26,667 nt of DNA from Ectocarpus siliculosus (taxonomy: Eukaryota; Sar; Phaeophyceae; Ectocarpales; Ectocarpaceae), in contig FN649728.1 of NCBI GenBank assembly GCA_000310025.1, positions 378,274 to 404,940 of the forward strand, written 5' to 3'. The number at the start of each line of letters is the position of its first letter. The first letter of the stretch is position 1. The translations under genes and the position numbers were made by a program. Shown here piece after piece: positions 19,112-26,667 of the stretch. The notes beneath the pieces are model-generated. The model was not told the origin of the DNA, searched no databases, and worked only from the letters and a program-made list of their open reading frames with translations.

Positions 19112-20528
19112 GCCGCGTTATGCAAGCAGCGGGCCGTTTATTAAGTAGTTCACCAGCAAATAGCAATGCATGGAGTGAGAGATAATATGTGGCTGAGAGA
19201 AAGGAAGAGTAATGAAAAGGACTGCTGCCCTCTTGACAGATCGAATACACATTGAAAGTTGAGCAGCGCTGCTTTTAAAAGTAACCCGACTACATGTATG
19301 TCGGCGCATGTATGATAAGGCTCAGACGATCCCCCATTTCCTATTCGGAAATCAAGTTGGTCTGGTCGATAACCGAATGCTGGGTGAAGGTTCCTTTCGT
19401 GTTGGTGTCGTGGTTGAGCCACACACAAAAGAAAGACACGTTCTCGCCCTTGTCTACGGCAGGAAACACGCGACCAGCAGCTCGGAATTTCGTCCGCCAG
19501 GGGTGCAACAGATCGCAATATGCGCGTGATCGGCCGTCTGCGGGTGTTCGGCCTGGGCATGATGGGACTATTGTCGGCGAACGGTGAAGGTGGGCCATGT
19601 GGATGCGTGGTGCCTGCAAAACCTTGCTCAAATTCAGTTGGAACAGCCTAATGCCATGGCACACGTGTCAAGCCTCAACACAGCCAGTCCTCTCCTCCCC
19701 CCCCCCCCCCCCCTAGACATATCCTAAATACCAAAGTGGGTTCCTCGGTGTGAAAAAATCACGTGCCCCCTCTATTCCAAAACTCGAAACACCGCAATTA
19801 CCACGCACACCGCTGCCGCGCTTCCTGCGTGTACCACCGATCGTCCTCCACGAAGGGAGGCGCGTCGTGTTAGTCGGTCGGAAAATTGAGCTTTTTCCCA
19901 CTTTCGAATGAGGCCGAAAGGTCGGCAGCATGGTGAAGTTGATGACAGCAAGCTCATGGGATGGAGCACTAAGGACGCCATACACGAAATTGGGTCTGGG
20001 TATGATTTGCAGTATTTCGCTTCAGTAAGGAAGGGAATACTGTAGTCACACCTCTTGGTGGGGATGGGATGGCCGAAATCTGCAAAATCAACAAGAGGCA
20101 GGAGCGCCACGCGATTGCTTCATGACCGGCTGAAATCCAGTAAACATTTGGCGCTATTGTTGTCCTGCAGTTGTCGATATAGACAAAGATTACGGTTGCT
20201 GCTTTTGTCTTGGTGTTAATGAGACACCGACGCTGCCCAACTTTAATTGGAGCCATTGGGTGCTTGTTACTATGCGAAATCGTGTTTCAACACGACAACG
20301 CCAGAGACCCCCCGCCACACCCACAGCCGCGACGTTGTTGCCGGTGCCTGAATGTGTCGATGAGCAGGTGTATCGAGTCGCCGGATTCGTAGAGCCGAGG
20401 AACCCCTGCCAAGTATCGAGTTGGAGGGTCTGCCACAGTGCTACTCTACCCCGGCAGCCAACCCTTCCAACGGTTCATGGCCCCGTTGCGAAAACGGGGT
20501 GAACGAGTCTCCGACCAACCCGGACGAC
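19112..20528. other. No gene recognised upstream of PC-esterase gene
   Basis: A C-run of 17 lies at 19697-19713. Minus-strand frames at 19713-20256 and plus frames at 19308-19529 (LFGNQVGLVDNRMLGEGSFR) look compositionally protein-like but match nothing I know. They shift frame often, so decayed repeat sequence is likely. The proximal part presumably holds the promoter and 5' UTR of the downstream gene; no TATA box stands out. Confidence 0.4.
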
Positions 20529-22896
20529 ATGATGAACCCCAACCCCAAGACAATGTACGTCGAGTCACAAATATCGCTGCCAACTTTTTTCATTTTTGCC
20601 TTTGCTGTGTTTGCACACTGCTTTGCTGTCGACGTTGCTTGTCCGTCGGCTAGAGAACAGCGTTCCAAGTAGGTGATGCCGTCGCCACCAGCCACATATG
20701 GCTTCGGAAAATAACGGAAAATGGCGGTGCCAACGGCGATGAATTCTGTCACGAGGTGGTCACCCTCAGGTTGAACACGCGTGGGTTTGGCTCTCTTGAA
20801 ACTTGCACCAGGAAGCAATCGAGGGTGGATATAATTTCCAAGTGAGTATCCTTCACGAATGAGTAACTGTATTCATGCTGACACCAGCTGTTTCGCAATG
20901 CGGTGGGGTGACGCAGCTGCTATCAGAAGTGGGCGGAGCTCCACGGCAGCGAGGAGCCTATGCCGTACTACACTTGGGACGCGGTGGAGTGCTCACTTGA
21001 CAACGTGGACGAGGAAAAGTTTTGCCACGCTCTGCAGGGGAGGAAAGGCATCCTGCTCGTGGGTGAGCGGGTTTCATGTGCAACTGACTTTGCCGTAACC
21101 TCGTCAGTGCTTACCTCAACATCTCTGTCTCATTCCTCGGAAGGAAACAACGTGGGTTGATGACAAGGTGGAAGAGGTTCAATTCTTGATCCAAACGGAT
21201 CCAAACGGATGCACAATACGTACCACCATGTCGTTCGAGCAGGATATACTTCTTGCTGTATTTCTATGAACACCCTCCGCAACTGGTGTGGGTTCGATGA
21301 AATGAGGATATCAAAAGTCACCCGGATAGCCTGGATGTCATTGTTTCAAGCGGCGTCCGCCCAGTGTGAGACTCCTGCGTGCACACGAGAGAACCTCTCC
21401 CACTACAGCATTTGGCCAAAGGTGGAACTTGCGCTGGACCGCCTGAGTGTTCCGGTTCCAATGATAACCTTTCTTGGCCGTGACGTAGCGTATCGTTGGA
21501 TCGTTTTGATGTGCCACGTGTGAACAGCCCTGTGGTAACCATCTAGCTGCAACGAACCTGCCGTGTGGGTTTGTGTCCGTCATGATGCTGCCTCCAAACA
21601 GCTGGTAGACATGCCCTGTACTCGCTCGCTTTGCACCTGAACCGAGCTAAACCATAGAGGCCGGTGCTACGATAGGTTGCCGGCGGCCAGTCCAGAACCT
21701 CAGGATACTGCGCGCTTGACGGATGACGTGCGTTGTCGACGACTATCTGCGACGACTATCTATTGTGTTCCGTCTTTCGAAATCCTCATGGGCGTTTCCC
21801 TTCATTCCAACGCCACGCCGCCTTCGTTTTAGGCGACAGCATCACGACCCTCATGGTGAGAACGCTGGTTTCGGTTTTGCGTGCGACGTCAGAACCGGTC
21901 CACTCCAAGTACCACCTCAATCACGCCCACAAGTGGGGGGCATGCAATGGGGAGGTCAAGATTGCATTTTATCGAAACGACTTCCTTGACACTACTACGA
22001 GGCGGAGTGCGTTTTGGGACGGGTTCTGTGACTCAAGAAACCCTAAACGGAACTCGCAGTGCGAAGTGTTTGCGGACGACTACACCCTCGAGGAGTACGA
22101 CACGCTGATTATCAACAGCGGGGCACACCCTAGATCCTTGGACGAGTACAGAGACTCGATGGGGACCGCAAGCAAAGAGTTAACGGCGTCCATGAAACGT
22201 CTCCACGGAGATGATGCACTTCTCATCGTGAGAAACACCCCGCCAGGGCACGGAGGCTGCTCCGAAAGGTCAGTGCGCGAGCCTAGACGAGTGAGAATGT
22301 GTGGACACAGGTGAACGGGACGATTCGTCGAACGAACTGGTTGTTCTCTCTACAGTGTATGCATACAACCTTTAAGCATACAACCTTTAAGCATACATGC
22401 ATCGCGGTAGTACGAGTGTCGATCCATCTCCCGTACCGGTTGTGCTGGAGAAAGATTCCGCTTGACAACCCCATGCGCGGCGTTCAAGACGTATCCGGGG
22501 AGGCAAGCTGCTGCACCTGCATCATGAAGGTTCTCAGAAGATATCACCGATTTTGTCGCGTTTCGTTTCACCCCACCGTCGCCGCTTAACCACCGCCACA
22601 GGACGTTTGACGGGCCCGTTGATGTTGATACCGCCCTCGATTTGGTCGCGAGCGGACCTCACCAGTACCAGTGGGGCCGGTTCCCGGAATACAATGCCAT
22701 GCTCGAAGAGGCCTTTCTGATCAACGCTACGGATGGATGGAAGGAACTAGACGCCTACACACCGACCTTGCTTCGTCCCGACTTCCATTTGGGGGGAGAC
22801 GATAACCCGGACTGCCTACACTACTGTATTCCAGGGCCAATATATCACTGGGTTCGATTACTGTACAACATGTTGTTGGCCAAAGGGTATCAATAG
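20529..22896 (+). CDS. Secreted/type II membrane PC-esterase (PMR5/TBL-like) SGNH-fold protein
   Basis: Four exons join in phase: 20529-20668, 20917-21062, 21833-22268 and 22602-22896, all GT-AG, giving 338 residues. Residues 15-37 (LPTFFIFAFAVFAHCF core) form a signal peptide or signal anchor. W67 and the cysteines at 72 and 83 precede GRKGILLVGDSITTLM, where GDS at 96-98 carries the catalytic serine; the GDS codons are created by splicing exon 2 (CTCGTGG) to exon 3 (GCGACAGC). DTLIINSGAH is the middle Gly/Asn block. The C-terminus has DCLHYCIPGPIYHW with D311-x-x-H314, the other catalytic pair. This order is diagnostic of the PC-esterase family (plant TBL/PMR5, Cas1p), many of which are polysaccharide O-acetyltransferases or esterases in the secretory pathway. 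The polysaccharide substrate is unknown. ATGs at 20529 and 20532 precede another at 20553, which would give a shorter N-terminus (330 residues). Confidence 0.82.
22361..22397. repeat. 15-bp tandem repeat in intron 3 of the PC-esterase gene
   Basis: GCATACAACCTTTAA occurs at 22361-22375 and 22376-22390, followed by a partial third copy GCATACA. It lies in the intron 22269-22601 and has no apparent effect on the splice sites. Confidence 0.85.
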
Positions 22897-24480
22897 AATC
22901 GGTTGTCGTGGTGGCGCGACAATATCCGCGTTTGGTGTGAACGGGATCAAACTAGGAAGAACATGTCTACAGATGACGAATCTTTGCCTTGTTTGGTTTG
23001 AGCGTGTGCGTATGCAGGATTAGCTGGTGGATGATCAGCTTGCAGCCTTGGCGCGCTGGGCTGAACCACTCGGGAAGCCTCGAGATGCTCGCTGAGAAGT
23101 GAAGGAACCACCACCCCTTGGAGGTTGAACGGTCCGTTTATGGGTTGGCCAAAGACTATGTGTCTGGGCAAGGCCTTTTAGGCATGGGCGATGTAAAAAC
23201 GCCTTGTCGATCGAACTCAAGGGAGCGGGTCTCTTCTGGTGCCCGCCTGAAGTGGACCACACGCCGGCGAAACTCGTTGCAAACAAAGTTTCGGCCCACA
23301 CGCACCAAGGCAACCAAGCCGGTTTCAACCGCAATTATAGTATGTAGATACGTTAGATCCGGCTGGTGGAAAATCCCACTAGCACTGCCGTAGCACAAGG
23401 TCTTCCAGGCACGCGTGATCACGTGCAATGTTTAGCGTACTCGGCTGTTAGCCGCGCGTGGCCTGAAACAGCGTGTATGTAGACTACAGCTGTCGGCTTT
23501 TCTCGACAAAAGTCCATCCGAAGCACCTCCTCCAGCTGGTATTCCGCGACTTCTTTCTATTGTTTCACCCTGCGCCTTGTCTCTGCGTTTCTTTCGCTAG
23601 CCGTCGTACGACTCTCCGTGTGAAGACCTACATTATTAATACCCAGCTTCGACAGAGAGTGTTAGAGGTGCGGGTTCCCCGTCCTCTTGTGCTGGGGGCG
23701 CTCGTATTTCCGTGGCATTTTGTCTCGTACCCAAAAACATAGACATAATAATTCCATTGCTGTGTAACCAATCTTGATTTAGTCTCGACTGGTCCTGCAA
23801 CGCATATTCCCTCAGCCAATTGCTTCAGCATCAGTTTACAAGTACACTACTTCCCCGGGTTCGGGCTGTTTCTCATACGTCGTTGGAGCTGACGCGCGAT
23901 CACAGAGTGCAATACGAAACTCATGGTTATAGGGTCAGGCTTGTTTGTCCATTTTCATGTAAGTTGTACGACTGCAGGATGGCCTCCGAAAGGCGATGGC
24001 AGGGACGGTTCGTTGTCGTGGGGATGGTGGATGTCTCGATTTCGTCGCCGTCCGCCTCGGACTTGTTGGGTCACAGCAAGAGTCGGCACCAGAACGACAT
24101 TCCCGTATTGCCGTCGAAACTAACGCGCTGCTGTTGTTGGCTACGATTTCTGTGTGCGTTTCAATTGTTTTGCGACGGTGGTACCAGTACATGCAACTCA
24201 ACTACAGCAGCAGTATTGACTACCTTTTACGGGATCTACCGACAGAGAAGCAGTGGGTGGAGCTCCTCCCTCCTCGCTGACCTTTTCTCGAGCCCACGCA
24301 AGATGAAACCTCCAAGTACCACACACACCACAAATCTGCAGCTCTGCAGCACTTTCACAGTTGGCAGTACTGGGGAACCACGCTCGGTATGTCGGAGCCA
24401 TTCCCAGTATCATACTCCGAGTCATCCCGTAACTCTCCGATCCATGCCATCTTCTTCTCGTAGCGTATTCTTCTAGATCA
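22897..24480. other. No gene recognised between PC-esterase gene and TIR element
   Basis: The start holds the 3' flank of the PC-esterase gene. Minus frames at 22947-23428 (for example HIVFGQPINGPFNLQGVVVP) look protein-like but change frame and match no family I know. The plus frame at 23820-24476 is 218 codons, Ser/Cys/Arg-rich, starts at CTG or TTG-type triplets and lacks any domain; I do not call it a gene. Confidence 0.4.
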
Positions 24481-24533
24481 GGCCACTTGTTAAGCTGTCC
24501 TTTTTTAGGCTGTCCCTTTTCTCAAAAAGGGAC
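24481..24533 (+). repeat. Left terminal inverted repeat
   Basis: It starts GGCCACTTGTTAAG and ends AAAAAGGGAC. Relative to the right copy it differs at positions 27 (A/G) and 43 (C/A). Confidence 0.85.
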
Positions 24534-24659
24534 GAACCAAAAAATAATCTAGCAAAAAGATGACCCACTTGTTACGGTGCTGGTCGATCCTTTTTGCTCA
24601 TCTGCAAAAAAAAATGACCCTGCAACAACAAGTGCAACGGCCGTTCGTCACACAATGAG

Positions 24660-25330
24660 CACCTTGGCACCGAGTTGGTTTTTCGGTGATATCTCCGCAC
24701 AGAGCGAAGCATCAGCAACTGTAAAGCTATCCCCCGCGAGCTGGGTGCTTGGTCCGCCTTGTGTGGCGGCTGATCGAGACCACAGGGCACTGGGAGGCAC
24801 GGCAACTGAGGTGGCGAGAGTCAACAGCACCTTGAAAAACCCCACCGCGCCAACAACCAGCTTTTTTTGCTCTTTTTTGCCCATGCCGCAGCTTTGGTTC
24901 ATGGATGCTCCCTCGCCACACACTGAAACAACAGCGATGACAAAGGTATCCGCCACGAGCTATGTGTATGGTCCGTCTTGTGTGGTCGTTGATACAGACC
25001 AGGAGGCTGACGGGCGGTCAGAGGTTGTGAGCGCGAGAGTGGTGGACAAGCGGGAAAAATGACCCGCCGCGTCTCCAAGCATATTTTTTGTTCTTTTTCC
25101 CCGTGTTGCAACTTTGGTTCATCGATGCTCCCTCGTCACACACCGAAGCAACAGCGATGACAAAGGTATCCGCCATGAGCTGTGCGTCTGATTCGTCTTG
25201 TGCGGTGATTGATACAGACCAGGACGCTATAGGTCGCCCAGAAGTTGGGTTCGCAAAAGTTGACTGTGCACCAAAAAGACCCACCGCTGCTGCGTCCAGG
25301 CTCTTTCGGCTCGTTTGCCGCTTGTTTGCC
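24660..25330. repeat. 220-bp tandem array, three units, inside TIR element
   Basis: Matching landmarks are CTTTGGTTCAT at 24892 and 25112, and GAGCTxxGTGxxTGxTCC with downstream GACCA at about 24738, 24957 and 25177, giving a period of 219-220. On the minus strand units 2 and 3 read ADTFVIAVxSVCxEGASMNQ followed by SC; unit 1 keeps only a diverged form. After unit 2 comes a hydrophobic stretch (KKLVVGAVGFFKVLLTLATS) that resembles a signal peptide. The plus strand is also open in parts. Unit 2 to 3 differences include synonymous changes on the minus strand (TCC/TCG, AGC/AGT, TCA/TCG), mildly favouring minus-strand coding. Function is unknown. Confidence 0.7.
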
Positions 25331-25648
25331 GCACACATCGGGTTGTCCACCTGGTCAGCCGAATGACAACATTACGTCTATCGCCGAGGCTACTGACTCC
25401 GTACCAGTCACATGACACGACTCGTGCGAATACCGTTAGAGTTTGCGGCGATCATCCGTCGAGATATTCAAGTTTGTGGGCAAGTGTCATGTGTTGTGAC
25501 AGAAAAAGGACAACAAAAAAGGACCGTCCCATCCTGTCACAAAGTTGCCCAAAAAGGGACAGGATGGGGCAATCTTTTTTCGCTGTCCCTTTTTCGGAGG
25601 TTCAAAAATGCAAAGAAAGACCACGTAACAAGTGGTTCTTGGTCAGTT

Positions 25649-25701
25649 GTCCCTTTTTTAGAAAAGGGACAGCCCAAAAAAGGACAGCTTAACAAGTGGC
25701 C
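25649..25701 (-). repeat. Right terminal inverted repeat
   Basis: This is the reverse complement of the left end at 51 of 53 positions, ending AACAAGTGGCC before the flanking TCA. Confidence 0.85.
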
Positions 25702-25704
25702 TCA

Positions 25705-26095
25705 CGAGTACTTTTAAAAGTCTGCCGGAGTACATGATTTGACCCGGATGCATCCCAATGATTCAGTGAGATTGAGGATATGGGGCGTTTTTTTTACGGG
25801 TAGTAGGTGCTCATTGCCACCCAAACTTCACGCGCAAACACTTGCTGCCTGTACGCGATGCAGGATTTCAGGATTTCGCGTTATTAGAGAGCTTTCGGGA
25901 TACACTACAACTTGCTGGCGACAGCATTAGACTACAGCAAGCAGCACGTACAGTAGTCTGTTTCGAGTTATCTTTCAAGACCACAAATGCATGGCCTACT
26001 CCTTCCGTGACCTCCACACACTCCACAACCAAGGCCTATACATATCACGTACTACCTGGCCGTTGTGCTCGGGGTTGTTGTCTCATCACAAACCA

Positions 26096-26096
<1 letters not shown>
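25705..26096. other. No gene recognised
   Basis: Open frames crossing this stretch run into the GTT microsatellite and have no recognisable domain. Confidence 0.4.
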
Positions 26097-26128
<32 letters not shown>

Positions 26129-26129
26129 A
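26097..26129. repeat. (TTG)n microsatellite
   Basis: About eleven uninterrupted TTG units occur, with a shorter run after a TAATT interruption. It lies about 50 bases before the right copy of the window-end repeat. Confidence 0.9.
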
Positions 26130-26178
26130 ATTTGTTGTTGTTGTTTTCACATTAAAAACCGTTCCGATCTCTCTCTAC

Positions 26179-26312
26179 CCAGTACCTTCATATGTCCGTA
26201 CTGATCCAACACTTGACGCGGTCGATTCCCGTGGTCACAGGCTAACTTACCCTAAAAAGGTACGCTCAAACAAACTGGCCCCGAGAGGTCCGCAAGTCAA
26301 TAGCAATCATCG
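26179..26312. repeat. Right copy of window-spanning direct repeat
   Basis: It begins CCAGTACCTTCATATGTCCG and aligns with window bases 1 to about 135 in the same orientation, at roughly 92 percent. Similarity stops near CAATCATCG. The sequence before it (CTCTCTAC) cannot be compared because the left copy is cut by the window edge. Confidence 0.85.
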
Positions 26313-26316
26313 CAGC

Positions 26317-26384
26317 ACGTGGTTCGGAGTCTGCCCCGCATTTCGAATTTACGTGGTTCGGAGTCTGCCCCGCATTTCGAATTT
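26317..26384. repeat. 34-bp perfect tandem duplication
   Basis: ACGTGGTTCGGAGTCTGCCC followed by CGCATTTCGAATTT occurs twice back to back (26317-26350 and 26351-26384) without a mismatch, directly after the window-end repeat. The tail TTTCGAA is itself palindromic. Confidence 0.92.
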
Positions 26385-26667
26385 ATGAACAAAAAATTCG
26401 GAAGAGACTATTTGCAGAGAATCTTCTTGTTGTGGCGAACGATAGGAGATTTTTTTTCTGACAATTGTACGTAGAAACGTGGCGCTCGCGGTTCACCGTC
26501 GCGCTCGGGAATAGTCTCTCCGCGCCCCAAGAATTGCGAACCCCACCACCCACCCACACTCCACACAAACGCACAGCCAAGGACAGCAACCCACACACGC
26601 CAACCAAGACACAACTGGCGCAAAGGTGCGTGTCTACTGATTCCTTTTATAGAGAGAGGTATGTTTA
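26385..26667. other. No gene recognised at right edge
   Basis: Minus-strand frames here are short and without known domains. The plus strand is C- and A-rich around 26540-26600 (CCCACCACCCACCCACAC). Confidence 0.4.

Larger units (their letters stand above)
24481..25701. mobile_element. 1.2-kb non-autonomous element with 53-bp terminal inverted repeats
   Basis: The ends 24481-24533 and 25649-25701 are inverted repeats beginning GGCCACTTGTTAAGCTGTCC, with two mismatches in 53 positions. TCA flanks both sides (24478-24480 and 25702-25704), a candidate 3-bp target duplication. A second inverted pair lies inside: CCACTTGTTACG at 24565-24576 and CGTAACAAGTGG at 25624-25635, which is the terminal motif with one change. 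Each TIR also contains its own hairpin (GTCCCTTTT/AAAAAGGGAC). The centre is a three-unit 220-bp tandem array. No transposase is recognisable. Three-base duplications occur in CACTA and Harbinger elements, but the ends fit neither (no CACTA; TCA is not TTA/TAA), so the superfamily is open. Confidence 0.82.

Noticed and set aside
23820-24476. 218-codon plus-strand gene
   Set aside because: It lacks an ATG start, domain or biased codon use and is Ser/Cys-rich in the way random frames are.
24481-25701. CACTA or Harbinger assignment of the TIR element
   Set aside because: The flanking TCA is three bases, but the ends start GGCCACTTG rather than CACTA, and the target is not TTA/TAA.
25842-26204. 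Plus-strand protein with poly-Val
   Set aside because: The poly-Val segment is the TTG microsatellite, and no domain is present on either side.

Overview
The window looks like nuclear DNA of a stramenopile, most probably a brown alga of the Ectocarpus type. That placement is inference from style: GT-AG introns of about 80-950 bases whose reading phases match, long low-complexity coding stretches, lineage-specific proteins, dense decayed repeats and a recurring TACAGCAGTA motif. Nothing looks prokaryotic; there are no operons, rRNA genes or CRISPR arrays.

Layout. 1-2100 is mostly non-coding: half of a repeat that recurs at the right edge, a purine-rich tract, a 27-bp tandem repeat and a promoter-like motif cluster. 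2133-3424 is a three-exon gene with a zinc-knuckle-like C-terminus (CP-stop-CG) broken by an in-frame TGA. 3958-4248 holds a lone, well-preserved exon of the spliceosomal/mRNA-export DEAD-box helicase UAP56/SUB2 (DDX39) and a degraded copy of that exon's start. 5568-5730 is a motif-rich hairpin region just upstream of a five-exon gene (5755-12263) coding for a SANT/Myb-like DNA-binding protein with a C-terminal coiled coil. Intron 1 of that gene contains a complete, young, non-autonomous LTR retrotransposon (6545-9646; 300-bp LTRs with 3 differences, 5-bp target duplication AGCTC).

12655-16440 is repeat-rich and has no recognisable gene. 16447-19111 on the minus strand is a decayed non-LTR retrotransposon 3' part with a second copy of its C-terminal end. 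20529-22896 is the best intact gene: a four-exon secreted or membrane-anchored PC-esterase/TBL-type SGNH protein with GDS and DxxH motifs. 24481-25701 is a 1.2-kb terminal-inverted-repeat element with nested subterminal repeats and a three-unit, 220-bp internal tandem array; I do not recognise its family. The right edge (26179-26312) repeats the left edge of the window in the same orientation, followed by a 34-bp tandem duplication.

The genes do not form one pathway. Two look like host-type genes (SANT/coiled-coil and PC-esterase), while the rest is mobile or broken material. The most unusual items are the TIR element, the LTR element trapped in an intron, and the CTAAATC hairpin array in front of the SANT gene. 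All family assignments are by eye and no database search was possible.
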